Shown: positions 52,582-64,000 of the stretch, in pieces
Numbering within the stretch: position 1 is the stretch's first letter
Layout: each line of letters starts with the position of its first letter
Source: Dialister pneumosintes
GTDB taxonomy: Bacteria > Bacillota > Negativicutes > Veillonellales > Dialisteraceae
Direction: 5' to 3'
Length of the DNA: 64,000 bases
Assembly: GCF_001717505.1 (NCBI RefSeq)
Contig: NZ_CP017037.1
Coordinates: 1,068,501 to 1,132,500 of the forward strand
Program-made: the position numbers and the translations under genes
Notes under the pieces: generated by a model
Database searches by the model: none
What the model was told of the DNA's origin: nothing
What the model saw: the letters and a program-made list of their open reading frames with translations, nothing else

Positions 52582-53379
52582 TTATTTTTCGCAAGAAAGT
52601 TCTTTCCATAAGAAAGTTTTTACAACCTGTTGGAATCGCTGTTCTGCCTGCTGATAGACTTCACAGGGCGCTATGGATTCCTTTTCTGTACGTTTAGCGA
52701 CTACAGCACAAATCGAAGCTGCTTGTAATCCCAAAACCGAAGTAAGTGTAAATAGAGTCGCATTCTCCATTTCATAATTCGTACAACCTAATTGCTGAAA
52801 CTCATGTAAAGAACCCTGTAGTTTTCTACGTACATATCCACCAAAACTATCATAACGTTCCTGTCCCGGCCAAAAACTGTCGGTAGTAACGGAGATACCT
52901 ACATGATATGGAATTTGTAACTCTTTAGCCGCCTCTATCAATCCATGAGTCAACATTAAATCTGCAACCGCCGGATATTCTACAGGTGCATAGGATTTAG
53001 AAGCACCTTCCATACGAACAGATGCGTTATTAATCACTACATCACCAAGTTCTATATTTTCTTGTATAGAACCGGTTGTTCCTACTCGTATAAAACGAGT
53101 AATACCTAACCGAGCCAATTCTTCTACAGCAAAAGTAACACAAGGTCCTCCCATACCGGTCGACATCACAAGAACAGGCTGTTTGTTTACATAAGTAATC
53201 CAAGTCGTGTAATCCCTATGCGAAGTAAGAAATGCAGCATTTTGACCAATCGATTTAGCTAACGGTTCTACACGAGCCGGATCTCCCGGTACTACTGCGT
53301 AAGAAGCATTCTGTATAAGTTCTTTCGATAAACCGGTATGATACATGATTTCATTCTCTTCTGCATAGTATTTATTCAT
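52582..53379 (-). CDS. udp: Uridine phosphorylase
   Basis: 265 aa; phosphorolyses uridine to uracil and ribose-1-phosphate in the cytosol for nucleoside salvage. Phosphate and base motifs: VVPGDPARVEPLAKSIG, VMSTGMGGPCVTFAVEEL, RVGTTGSIQENIELGDVV and NYEMENATLFTL with the ribose-binding Met-Glu. AAGGA is ~6 nt before ATG. It lies 9 nt after the permease gene and is probably the last gene of the xpt-permease-udp nucleobase operon. Confidence 0.93.
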   Translation of the reverse strand: MNKYYAEENEIMYHTGLSKELIQNASYAVVPGDPARVEPLAKSIGQNAAFLTSHRDYTTWITYVNKQPVLVMSTGMGGPCVTFAVEELARLGITRFIRVGTTGSIQENIELGDVVINNASVRMEGASKSYAPVEYPAVADLMLTHGLIEAAKELQIPYHVGISVTTDSFWPGQERYDSFGGYVRRKLQGSLHEFQQLGCTNYEMENATLFTLTSVLGLQAASICAVVAKRTEKESIAPCEVYQQAEQRFQQVVKTFLWKELSCEK

Positions 53380-53388
53380 AATGTATCC

Positions 53389-54696
53389 TTATCTTTCTAC
53401 ATCCTCTTTAGGAAATATGAGATTCAATATAATTGCCACAATAAATACAACCGCCACACAGTTTTCTGCAAATACGCTCTTAAATAAATCAGGAAAAATA
53501 CGGAATATTTGCGGTGTTTGTGTAAATCCTAAACCGATACTTAACGACAGTGCAGCAATGCTCATATTTCTTTGAGAATAACCACATTGACTAATCATGC
53601 GTACACCACTTACTACGATAGACCCGAACATCATTAAGGTACATCCTCCAAGAACGGCATCCGGAAGAGAAGCAAGAATTACGCCCAATCCAGGAAATAA
53701 TCCGGCTAAAATCATAATAACAGCACCACATCCGATAGCTTTTCGATTCACTACATGCGTCATCGCAATCAGCCCGACATTTTGACTGAAAGAAGTAATC
53801 GGCATACAGCCAAATAAAGAAGAAAAACTGCTTACAAAACCATCGACAGCAATAGACCCGGAAATTTCTTTATTTGTTGCATCTCGGTTAAAACCCATAG
53901 TTGTCAGTGCGGAAGTATCTCCCAATGTTTCTGTTGCAGAAACAAGGAATATCAAAAATACGGAAAAAATCGCATCCGCATGAAATTCTAAGGGATAGGG
54001 CATAAAAGTCGGCAGCGAAAAAAGTGACACTGTCGCTAAACGTGATAAATCTACCATTCCAAAAAAGTAAGATGCTATGTATCCTACTACCAGTCCAAAT
54101 AATACGGATAATTGTTTATAGTAAGACTTAGCCACCACATTAAAAAGCAAGCTGGATACTAAGGTAATGGTTCCTACAATTAAATATTTTGCATCACCGA
54201 AGTTAGGATTTCCAAATCCGCCGCCAAAAGAGTTGGCGCCAATACTAAGTAAAGAAAACCCAATAGCCGTAACTACCGTAGCCGATACAATAGGAGGCAC
54301 TATCTTACGCCAAGAACCGGCACCTAATCCGATAAAGCCCTCTAAAATACCGCCGATTAGAGCAGCTCCTAAAATAGCTCCATATCCATACTTAGCACCA
54401 ATCATGCAAAATATAGACACAAAAGTAAAGCTTATACCCATAATGATTGGTAAACCGCTTCCAAAACGTTTAATAGGAAACATCTGTACAAGAGAACCTA
54501 CTCCTGCCATAATCATAGCTACTTGCACTAAAGCACCTACCTGCTCGGTAGGCATCTTTACTACACCGGTCACAATTAAAATGGGGGCAATATTAGCAAC
54601 AAACATTGCAAGTACATGTTGCAACCCGAAAGGAATTGCTTTCTTTACAGAAATTTTTCCATTTAATTCATATATTGGATCTTTTTGTACTGTCAC
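53389..54696 (-). CDS. Nucleobase:cation symporter-2 (purine/xanthine permease)
   Basis: 435 aa, ~14 TM, NAT/NCS2 family. Signature QNVGLIAMTHVVNRKAIG (NAT motif with Gln first, as in purine rather than uracil transporters), the N-terminal GLQHVLAMFVANIAPIL and the SATETLGDTSALTTM region. The cotranscribed xanthine phosphoribosyltransferase supports xanthine or related purine uptake. The start is GTG with AGGAG 7 nt upstream and overlaps the xpt stop by 4 nt. Confidence 0.92.
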   Translation of the reverse strand: MTVQKDPIYELNGKISVKKAIPFGLQHVLAMFVANIAPILIVTGVVKMPTEQVGALVQVAMIMAGVGSLVQMFPIKRFGSGLPIIMGISFTFVSIFCMIGAKYGYGAILGAALIGGILEGFIGLGAGSWRKIVPPIVSATVVTAIGFSLLSIGANSFGGGFGNPNFGDAKYLIVGTITLVSSLLFNVVAKSYYKQLSVLFGLVVGYIASYFFGMVDLSRLATVSLFSLPTFMPYPLEFHADAIFSVFLIFLVSATETLGDTSALTTMGFNRDATNKEISGSIAVDGFVSSFSSLFGCMPITSFSQNVGLIAMTHVVNRKAIGCGAVIMILAGLFPGLGVILASLPDAVLGGCTLMMFGSIVVSGVRMISQCGYSQRNMSIAALSLSIGLGFTQTPQIFRIFPDLFKSVFAENCVAVVFIVAIILNLIFPKEDVER

Positions 54697-55292
54697 GATT
54701 TATCTCCTTCTCGAAATGTAATAGTTCCTGTATCTGCATCCATTTTCTCAATAATAGCTAATGATTTTATCGGGTATCCATCTTCCCGCAATGCATCTCC
54801 GCCGCCTTGAAACCCCTTTTCTATACAAATACCAATACCTTCTACGATACCGCCGGCTTGCAATACTAAATCAATAAGCCCTCGTATAGCACACCCATTT
54901 GCAAGAAAATCATCAAGAATAAGAATATGTTCCCCCTGTTTAATATACTTCTTAGAAACTACTACATGGTTCATTCGATTATGAGTATAAGACATCACTT
55001 CTGTCATATACATTTCTTTATCCATATTGCTTCCTGCCGACTTTTTAGCAAATACAACAGGTACACCAAAATGAATCGCCGTTAAACACGCAATTCCAAT
55101 GCCGGATGATTCAATCGTCAATACTTTGTCAATTTTCTTTTCAGCAAACAGTGAATAAAATTCTTTCCCCAATTCACTGATAAATGGAACATCAATCTGA
55201 TGATTCAAAAAGCTGTCTACTTTAAGAACATTTCCTGACTTAATAACTCCATCCTTCAATATTTTTTCTTGTAATAAATTAAAATGTGCCAC
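54693..55292 (-). CDS. xpt: Xanthine phosphoribosyltransferase
   Basis: 199 aa from GTG at 55292 (AGGGGG 7 nt before it), which gives the usual N-terminus LLQEKILKDG...GNVLKVDSFLNHQID. An ATG 27 nt upstream has no ribosome site. Converts xanthine and PRPP to XMP. The PRPP loop is ILILDDFLANGCAIRGLIDL, and VLTIESSGIGIACLTAI is the type I PRTase hood-side motif. It is the first gene of the xpt-permease-udp operon. No purine riboswitch is seen upstream; a promoter and PurR-like half-sites are present. Confidence 0.95.
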   Translation of the reverse strand: MAHFNLLQEKILKDGVIKSGNVLKVDSFLNHQIDVPFISELGKEFYSLFAEKKIDKVLTIESSGIGIACLTAIHFGVPVVFAKKSAGSNMDKEMYMTEVMSYTHNRMNHVVVSKKYIKQGEHILILDDFLANGCAIRGLIDLVLQAGGIVEGIGICIEKGFQGGGDALREDGYPIKSLAIIEKMDADTGTITFREGDKS

Positions 55293-55342
55293 TCCACTGC
55301 CCCCTAGAAATCTATACATTTCTACATGTTATATAATTTTTA

Positions 55343-55371
55343 ATTATAGCAAGAAAAAGTAAATTCGACAA
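55343..55371 (-). promoter_or_regulatory. xpt operon promoter
   Basis: On the minus strand TTGTCG (55371-55366), 17 nt, TATAAT (55348-55343). The -35 overlaps a TTCG...CGAA dyad (55365-55379), reminiscent of the CGAA core of Bacillus PurR boxes. Confidence 0.65.
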
Positions 55372-55418
55372 AATACGAAACATGCAGTTATCATACTTTA
55401 TATACAAAGTTCCTCAAT

Positions 55419-55468
55419 AAAAAACTACATGAGCTAAAGACTTCTCTTTAACTCATGTAGTTTTTTTA
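55419..55468 (-). terminator. Terminator after the lemA gene
   Basis: AAAACTACATGAGCTAAAGA with a near-exact complement (one mismatch), a 4-nt loop and a T-run on the minus strand. Confidence 0.9.
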
Positions 55469-55494
55469 TTTAATTATGCAATAATGAATATCTA

Positions 55495-56214
55495 TTAGAA
55501 AAATACACCTTTTGATCTATCTTTAATTTCTTTTTCCGCAATAAATGGAATACGAGTGGTTCTACCTTCTTTAGCAGCCACAATCTTCTTAAATGGAAAT
55601 TCAAAAATTTCTCGATTCCAAGTATTTACAGCATCATTATACAAAGTACGTGCTGCTGTAATTTCACGCTGTAAGTAAGAATTTTGCTGCATAGCATCAC
55701 GAATGGTGTCCTGACTCTTAAGATCCGGATAATTTTCCAATACGACATTAATAGCACGTGCTGCTTTGTTTAAGTCACTATTCGCTTCACTTCTTGATGT
55801 TTCACTAAAGTTCCCACTTCTGTACTTTGCAATATCCACCAAAATATCCTTATCAACAGAAATAGATTTTTCCACCAACTTGGCTACATTTTCTAAAATT
55901 ACAACACGCTGTTCCATATAATTATCAATTTCAGAAGCAGCGGTTTGTATTCTCTGTTCCATCATATTGAAAGAAGAACTGATTTTCTGCATTTGCCACC
56001 AAGGAAAAACCGCTATTAACGCCCCTATCCCTGCTGCTATATAATTTTCATAAAATACACCACCGGCCATTAATACTGCACCTACCAGCATAAGTACTGT
56101 CGGTATCATACGTTCTGTAGCAGTGGTAGTTACAGGAACTACTTTAGCAATAACATGTACATCTCGACCTTCTTCCATAATTTGTGGATTCATTTCATCT
56201 AATTGATTAGCCAT
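55495..56214 (-). CDS. lemA: LemA family protein
   Basis: 239 aa from the ATG at 56214 (AGGAG 7 nt upstream); an ATG at 56238 lies inside the previous gene. Two hydrophobic segments around residues 40-80 and then the long helical LemA domain: FNMMEQRIQTAASEIDNYME, VVILENVAKLVEKSISVDK, YPDLKSQDTIRDAMQQNSY, AARTLYNDAVNTWN. LemA proteins are membrane-anchored with unknown function, often with partner genes. It lies 10 nt after a large membrane protein that is probably that partner. Confidence 0.9.
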   Translation of the reverse strand: MANQLDEMNPQIMEEGRDVHVIAKVVPVTTTATERMIPTVLMLVGAVLMAGGVFYENYIAAGIGALIAVFPWWQMQKISSSFNMMEQRIQTAASEIDNYMEQRVVILENVAKLVEKSISVDKDILVDIAKYRSGNFSETSRSEANSDLNKAARAINVVLENYPDLKSQDTIRDAMQQNSYLQREITAARTLYNDAVNTWNREIFEFPFKKIVAAKEGRTTRIPFIAEKEIKDRSKGVFF

Positions 56215-56224
56215 AATTTCACTC

Positions 56225-58048
56225 CTATCCATTTTCAAATACTTGTTGTAACAATTCTTTTAAACTTTCATTTTTTCTATAAAATTTACCTACCATGTAT
56301 CTACCATAAGCAAAATCCTTATTTACATTAGCTATTGAGCGTTGATAAGTATCTAACTCTTTTATCTGCTTAAAATCATCTTCCATCGCATCAATTTCAG
56401 ACACTTCCATATATTCTCTGTGATGTACTGGAATATACTCTTCCCATTCTACAGGAACATCATAAACATGTCCATCGCCTGCTCTAACCGGTACATAAGA
56501 AACATGTTTTTCCGTCCTATAAGAATGTGCATCGACTTGTACTACTTCCGCATCATTTTCATTTCTATGATAAGTCGTTTTTAAAATTGTTTTTACACTA
56601 CTTCTAGTATCTGCATCTTGCGGTCTAAATAACTCAAGTCCTAAATGATTAGCTATCATTTCCGTAATATAGGAATTGTAATTATTTTTATATGATTTTT
56701 TATAAATATAATCAGTTGACATCATCTGCTGATATAAAGGAATCGCCAAGAGCGGTAAAAAAAAGAAAAACATATGATCAAAATAAGAGCAATTAAATGT
56801 TATAAATTTCTCTTTAATCTTTTCAAAAGAAAAATCCCAATAATTATCCGGACCGGTATCTAAATCCCACTTTTGTGAATTAATAGTTTCTATCGTATTG
56901 ATTTTATTCTCTTTATTAAACTTAAAATCATCACCATAAGGAGAATTATCAAAGATGTCTTTATAATTCTTCTGTGCTAAGGGTGTGAAAAGTAAACGGA
57001 ACTCCGTTTCATTATTTCGGTCTAACGCATGAAAAGTTGCATCGAACTCTTCATTTGCCATTCCTTGAAAACTACCGCCCGACTTAAGTGCATCCTCTGT
57101 TTTATTTCTAATAGCTGCAATTTTATTTCGTAACCCTAAATTTTTTAAAAGCCCGTCAAATACACCTTTCGCAACCGGTTTCCTATGAAAGACTAAATTA
57201 GGAGCTGCTTCATTACCATATACTAAAGAAACAACTGTGGAATAATAAGGTCCCGGTTTCTCCAATTCTGCGTGTAAAGTTTCCGTGACCATACGAGTTT
57301 TAGTATGCCCATCAGAATCTGTATAGGTTTCTGAATAGCATACAGTTCGACTCCCCGTATAAGTATAAGTCCCCAAAGTATGAATCAATCTTTTTATAAA
57401 CACAAAAGGATTTCCGAGAATATCCCCTGAAGCAATATCCAACGTAGAATAGTTATCATCCATTTGTTCTAAAAAACCATACTCTTTTACAAGCTGTTCA
57501 TAGCGTTTCTTATTAAAATTTAAATCTAAGTGAATAAAAGGAATCGCTTTTTTTATCAATTCCGGTGTCATCTGACTATGAAATAATTTATTTAAAGGTG
57601 CCATCATTTCATAACCTTCTGCTTGTAATGATTCCAAATGTTGATCTAAATTGGCTAATAAATCTTTGATTTTCTTTATTGCCGGTTTAACAATAAAAAA
57701 ATATAAACATGCAGATAAAACAGCAAGAATAATACAAATTGTAAGAGTAAAAAAATCCTGCTGTTCCCTATAAAAACGAAAACCGCCCCAAAGAACAGCA
57801 CCTATACCGACAATCCAAAGTAACCATTTTATAAAGGAATATCCTTTATATTTCCTCTTTGTTTTTTGTACATCCTTAGATATTTCTTCATATTTTTTTA
57901 CTAATTCTGCATTCTTCGCTATATCACATTGTGATTGCTTTACGAGCTCCTCAAAATACTCTTCTGTTACCGTTTTAAAAGAATCTTTTAAAGTATTTCT
58001 ATAATAGGCTAAAGGTTCTAATAACTCTTCATTATATTCATTAGTCAT
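56225..58048 (-). CDS. Large membrane protein associated with LemA
   Basis: 607 aa from the ATG at 58048 (AAGGAG 6 nt upstream; a GTG at 58072 is less likely). A helical, charged N-terminus (~1-75), two TM segments (~82-130), a long cytoplasmic part with SRTVCYSETYTDSDGHTKTR (~250) and a third hydrophobic segment near FFFFLPLLAIPLYQQMM (~430). A His/Glu/Tyr-rich C-terminus includes EWEEYIPVHHREY. It resembles DUF3137-like LemA partners; function unknown. Both are likely cotranscribed and act together at the membrane. Confidence 0.72.
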   Translation of the reverse strand: MTNEYNEELLEPLAYYRNTLKDSFKTVTEEYFEELVKQSQCDIAKNAELVKKYEEISKDVQKTKRKYKGYSFIKWLLWIVGIGAVLWGGFRFYREQQDFFTLTICIILAVLSACLYFFIVKPAIKKIKDLLANLDQHLESLQAEGYEMMAPLNKLFHSQMTPELIKKAIPFIHLDLNFNKKRYEQLVKEYGFLEQMDDNYSTLDIASGDILGNPFVFIKRLIHTLGTYTYTGSRTVCYSETYTDSDGHTKTRMVTETLHAELEKPGPYYSTVVSLVYGNEAAPNLVFHRKPVAKGVFDGLLKNLGLRNKIAAIRNKTEDALKSGGSFQGMANEEFDATFHALDRNNETEFRLLFTPLAQKNYKDIFDNSPYGDDFKFNKENKINTIETINSQKWDLDTGPDNYWDFSFEKIKEKFITFNCSYFDHMFFFFLPLLAIPLYQQMMSTDYIYKKSYKNNYNSYITEMIANHLGLELFRPQDADTRSSVKTILKTTYHRNENDAEVVQVDAHSYRTEKHVSYVPVRAGDGHVYDVPVEWEEYIPVHHREYMEVSEIDAMEDDFKQIKELDTYQRSIANVNKDFAYGRYMVGKFYRKNESLKELLQQVFENG

Positions 58049-58160
58049 TTGGTACTCCTTAGCAATAACCACTGATTGTAAATATTTTCTCTATTATAGC
58101 AAAATTATAATACATGTAAATGTATTCCGTCTGTCCCAGAATATATAGAAAAACAAGCAA

Positions 58161-58194
58161 AAAGACCCCAAACGATACACTCGAATGAGGTCTT
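58161..58194 (-). terminator. Terminator after the acetamidase gene
   Basis: On the minus strand AAGACCTC pairs with GGGGTCTT, followed by TTTT. The loop is long (~17 nt). Confidence 0.65.
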
Positions 58195-58208
58195 CTTGTT
58201 ACATATGA

Positions 58209-59111
58209 TTAAAATCCAATCAAAGGTTTCTTATTAAGTACTTTGGGTGTACCGATACGGAAAGAGTCACCGCCGGCTTCTGCGACTAAACAAGCTTGAT
58301 TAGCTGCTAAAAACCCTTGCATAGACATATACATTCCTGCATCAGTATAATCCATGCCATAGGCATTACAAAGTAAACGATGCATTTCTTGATAACCTGC
58401 ACGAATAGCGTCATCACAAGTCGGTCCGCATGTATTTACATAATAAGCATCTTCGGTTTCCAGCAATGCCCAATTAAGTTCAAAGTTTTTCAATACTTTT
58501 ACTCGTACAATAACTTCTCCTGCAATTTCAATACCGGTACCGCAAACTTCACCATCTGCCATAGTTGCATGCAAGTCTCCCATAGCAAGCAAGCCTCCTT
58601 CTACACGTACAGGAAGCCACATACGAACACCTTTTTTAATCATGGGATTATCCATATTACCACCATGATTTCCTACAAAGCCGGTGGAAATATTTTTCTC
58701 ATCTGTCGCTACACCGATAACACCAATCATGGTATCTACCGGCCAAATCATATTGTATTTTTTCCAAATGACTTTTCCATCTTTAATCTTTAAAATATGG
58801 GTACGTGATTCACTCTTATCTGCAAAAGGTCCACAATCGGGAATAGAACAAACAGCTCCCTGATCTGCTACTTTAATATCTAAAATTTCTACGCATAATA
58901 CATCACCCGGTTCTGCCCCTTCTACATAAAGAGGACCGGCTGCCGGATTGGTATGTTTCCAATCTACAGACATCGCAATATCTTTTTCACTTTTAATCTG
59001 ACCGGCAAAACAATCTTCTACAATAAATTTAACGACTTCATTATCCTTTGCTTTAGCTACCGGTTTCATATCTTTTGCAAATTCATAAATATACTCTTTA
59101 ATTTCTAACAT
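58209..59111 (-). CDS. Acetamidase/formamidase-family protein
   Basis: 300 aa from the ATG at 59111 (AAAGGAGG 7 nt upstream); longer frames lack a ribosome site. Family motifs include TNPAAGPLYVEGAEPGDVL, GFVGNHGGNMDNPMIKKG and the metal-binding MGDLHATMADGEVCGTGIE. These enzymes hydrolyse acetamide, formamide or other short amides to ammonia and acid. The length is close to usual. It follows an NhaC antiporter gene in an operon; proton release or ammonia formation may explain the pairing, but this is inference. Confidence 0.88.
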   Translation of the reverse strand: MLEIKEYIYEFAKDMKPVAKAKDNEVVKFIVEDCFAGQIKSEKDIAMSVDWKHTNPAAGPLYVEGAEPGDVLCVEILDIKVADQGAVCSIPDCGPFADKSESRTHILKIKDGKVIWKKYNMIWPVDTMIGVIGVATDEKNISTGFVGNHGGNMDNPMIKKGVRMWLPVRVEGGLLAMGDLHATMADGEVCGTGIEIAGEVIVRVKVLKNFELNWALLETEDAYYVNTCGPTCDDAIRAGYQEMHRLLCNAYGMDYTDAGMYMSMQGFLAANQACLVAEAGGDSFRIGTPKVLNKKPLIGF

Positions 59112-59128
59112 AGAAGATCCTCCTTTAT

Positions 59129-60571
59129 TTAAAAAATAAAACCTGCCATTAAATACATTCCTGCAGAAATAACTGCAAAAATAACAGAATATGCTACACA
59201 AGTGGACGCATGATATCCCGGTTTAAGGCCGAACACGGATGAAGTAAGCATGGTGTAATCACAAATGTAACACATATTACAACCAAAACAACCTGCGGAA
59301 ATAATCGCTGCACCGACTAAATAAGGATTCGTACCTATAGCAGCCGCTACAGGCAGTAAAATTGGGAAAGTAATCAGTAATAGCCCCCAATTCAAAGACA
59401 TAATACATTCCGATATACAGAAAATTACAAATACCAAAAACGGTAATAAATTCGGGTTTACAAACTGTTTAACCACATTTGCTAAATAATCAATATATCC
59501 TAAATCAACTAACACATCATTTAACATATATGAGGCACAAAACAGAATAATAATACTCATAAAATCTGCAAAACCGGATACTAAACATTCTTCAATATCC
59601 TGTGCTTCCATAATATTACGAATCAAGTAATAACCGGCTGTAATCGGTAATACAATAAGCATCGCAGGTACCGTATCAAAATCAAAATAATACGCAGCCC
59701 CCAATAAAAGAAGTATAGGTAAAAAGAAATCAAATAAATTTCCTTCTTTTCTTCCCTCATTCGATTCCTCTAAATTTTCTAATTCCGTGTAATTCTCCTT
59801 TGCCGGTGCTTTAGAAAAGCCCCATTTCGGCAATATTCCAACAGCAAATAAGAAAGTACCTATAATAGCAATAATCGGATAAAAAGCAAATGGAATCGAT
59901 TTTATGAATGCCATCATTCCTTCTCCCTCAGGAACGAGACCCGTAGAAATAAAACATCCTCCTAAGAAAGCGGCCCAAGAGGTAATAGGAAAAATAGCAC
60001 GCAAGGGTTCCGCTAATGTATGAATTAAATAAGCACCTTCTTCTCTAGGCACATCCAACTCATCATACATAGGAGCCATAATGCTACCCCCGACAGCAAT
60101 AGTCATATAGTCATCAAAGAACAAAGGAAACTGTAAAAGCCACGTTGCTATATTAAGCTGTCCCTTAGACTTTACCCGCGACTTAATAAGTCTTGAAAAA
60201 GCATGTAAAGAACCTGTTTTATTTAAAAACTTATTAAATACATTTAAAAAACAACACATCAACACAATCCAAATAAAGTCTTCTCCTGCCATGGTTTTAA
60301 ATAACTGTACTCTAAAACCTTCTACAAAATCAGTTCCTGAAGAAAGTGCAATGCCAAAAATAGTGGAAAAAATAAGCGTTTCCAAAATACGTCTGGTCAG
60401 TAATGTATAAAATAGAATAAATAGAATCACTAAAGTTCCCACACTATTATCCAATAATTCTTTTCCTGGAGATAACAAAGCAGCAGCTATAATGAGAGCT
60501 ACAGTAATTCCATAACTTGCCCATCGGTGTGCTACTGTTTTATTATCCATGAGATTTTTAAAAACACTCAT
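59129..60571 (-). CDS. NhaC-family Na+/H+ antiporter
   Basis: 480 aa, ~11-12 TM. NhaC/IT-type features are FPLFFDDYMTIAVGGSIMAP (conserved Asp pair, ion site), PREEGAYLIHTLAEPLRAIFP, ITSWAAFLGGCF and SECIMSLNWGLLLITFPILLP. A polar loop (~245-275) contains a Lys/Glu-rich stretch. It swaps Na+ for H+ or possibly carries a related solute in antiport. It is the first gene of the operon with the acetamidase (17 nt apart). Shortly upstream are the 5S and 23S rRNA genes. Confidence 0.85.
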   Translation of the reverse strand: MSVFKNLMDNKTVAHRWASYGITVALIIAAALLSPGKELLDNSVGTLVILFILFYTLLTRRILETLIFSTIFGIALSSGTDFVEGFRVQLFKTMAGEDFIWIVLMCCFLNVFNKFLNKTGSLHAFSRLIKSRVKSKGQLNIATWLLQFPLFFDDYMTIAVGGSIMAPMYDELDVPREEGAYLIHTLAEPLRAIFPITSWAAFLGGCFISTGLVPEGEGMMAFIKSIPFAFYPIIAIIGTFLFAVGILPKWGFSKAPAKENYTELENLEESNEGRKEGNLFDFFLPILLLLGAAYYFDFDTVPAMLIVLPITAGYYLIRNIMEAQDIEECLVSGFADFMSIIILFCASYMLNDVLVDLGYIDYLANVVKQFVNPNLLPFLVFVIFCISECIMSLNWGLLLITFPILLPVAAAIGTNPYLVGAAIISAGCFGCNMCYICDYTMLTSSVFGLKPGYHASTCVAYSVIFAVISAGMYLMAGFIF

Positions 60572-60806
60572 AGTTACACACCTCCCTAAACATGAAACAA
60601 CATCATATCACATATGATGATTTTTAATATTAAATTTAATAATATCTTACTTTCAGATAAAAGTAAATAATTATTACTTATTTTTATGAAATTTTATGTA
60701 TAACTATATATCCATGACAAAATGAAATAGTAATATATCATCCGTATAATTTACCACAATAAAATAATCTGCTCTTAAAGGTGCAATATAAAAGTATATA
60801 GACAAT
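60572..60806. other. AT-rich intergenic stretch between antiporter and rRNA terminator
   Basis: No gene, tRNA or structured RNA is visible; it probably holds the antiporter promoter, which I cannot place confidently. Confidence 0.5.
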
Positions 60807-60838
60807 AAAAAAGAACACTCTATTGAGTGTTCTTTCTT
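60807..60838 (-). terminator. rRNA operon terminator
   Basis: AAAAAAGAACACTC and GAGTGTTCTTTCTT with a 4-nt loop, directly downstream of the 5S rRNA on the minus strand and followed by a T-run. Confidence 0.9.
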
Positions 60839-60840
60839 AA

Positions 60841-60953
60841 TCAGCAGCTTCCTATCCTCCCGGGCCGCTTCCAGCCAAGTACTTTCGGCGTTTGTGAGCT
60901 TAACTTCTGTGTTCGGCATGGGTACAGGTGTATCCTCACAGCTATCGCCACTG
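60841..60953 (-). rRNA. rrf: 5S ribosomal RNA
   Basis: Minus strand: TGGCGATAGCTGTGAGGATA, then CCCATGCCGAACACAGAAGT and the CGCCGAAAGTACTTGG loop E/helix IV region; ends are set by pairing and are accurate to a few bases. It lies ~90 nt after the 23S, with no tRNA in between. Confidence 0.95.
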
Positions 60954-61040
60954 TTTCTCTTTGAAGATATTCCTTCAAAACTATATAGAAGTACCACTGA
61001 AGTCTCTTCCAAGACTGTCTGCGCTTTGTGATTCTCTCTA

Positions 61041-63966
<2,926 letters not shown>

Positions 63967-64000
63967 ACATACTTCACACCTTGACCTTCTTGCTTTTGAG

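Noticed and set aside
55320..55420. Guanine/xanthine riboswitch before xpt
   Set aside because: The conserved purine aptamer junction sequences are absent; the gap between promoter and start is only ~50 nt.

Overview
The window looks like a chromosome segment from a low-GC diderm Firmicute (Negativicutes; a Veillonella-, Dialister- or Megasphaera-like genus). That is an inference from content. Firmicutes traits are AGGAGG ribosome sites, an Ile T-box before ileS, a PadR-DUF1700 pair and DtxR/Fur-type control. Outer-membrane traits are an SLH-domain porin (OmpM type), a small outer-membrane barrel protein, a phosphoethanolamine transferase and an LPS-kinase-like protein. No species can be named from sequence alone.

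Layout. 0-16.6 kb: 5' part of PEP synthase, PBP1A, a SAM-fold protein, mnmG-rsmG, thioredoxin, ferritin, phosphoethanolamine transferase, an orphan membrane protein, a kinase-fold protein, a YitT-family protein with a small secreted protein, and an Eis-like GNAT/DUF2156 pair. 16.6-17.5 kb: a gene-free stretch with a cluster of DnaA-box matches around a 12-bp inverted repeat, followed by two decayed CRISPR repeats. 17.5-25.4 kb: a type II-A CRISPR-Cas locus. All protein genes are on the minus strand in the order cas9, cas1 (frameshifted), cas2, csn2, then leader and a 20-repeat array; tracrRNA is divergent on the plus strand before cas9. A small two-ORF cassette lies between the intact array and the decayed repeats. 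25.4-30.6 kb: outer-membrane protein, glycosyltransferase and T-box-controlled ileS. 30.7-37 kb: redox and transport genes, including a DUF4418-permease-ATPase operon behind a Fur-like box. 37-42.1 kb: DUF4153 membrane protein, a frameshifted PIN/zinc-ribbon gene, a two-component system and a small alarmone synthetase. 42.3-47.9 kb: acetyltransferase, brnQ, SLH porin and the PadR operon. 48-52.2 kb: ispE, a structured RNA, MarR and DtxR regulators, and a methyltransferase/bicupin pair around a strong Fur box. 52.2-60.6 kb: uridine phosphorylase, the purine permease-xpt operon, LemA with a membrane partner, and an acetamidase-NhaC antiporter operon. 60.8-64 kb: 5S and 23S rRNA on the minus strand, with 16S presumably just beyond the right edge.

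The most unusual material is at the CRISPR locus: a promoter-like motif inside every repeat, two spacers that differ by one base in the Cas9 seed, a GA-tract frameshift in cas1, decayed upstream repeats, a gene cassette abutting the array, and overlapping divergent cas9/tracrRNA control signals with an 18-bp palindrome. Other leads are the ~215-nt structured RNA before ispE, the DnaA-box cluster and the homopolymer frameshift in the PIN/zinc-ribbon gene.
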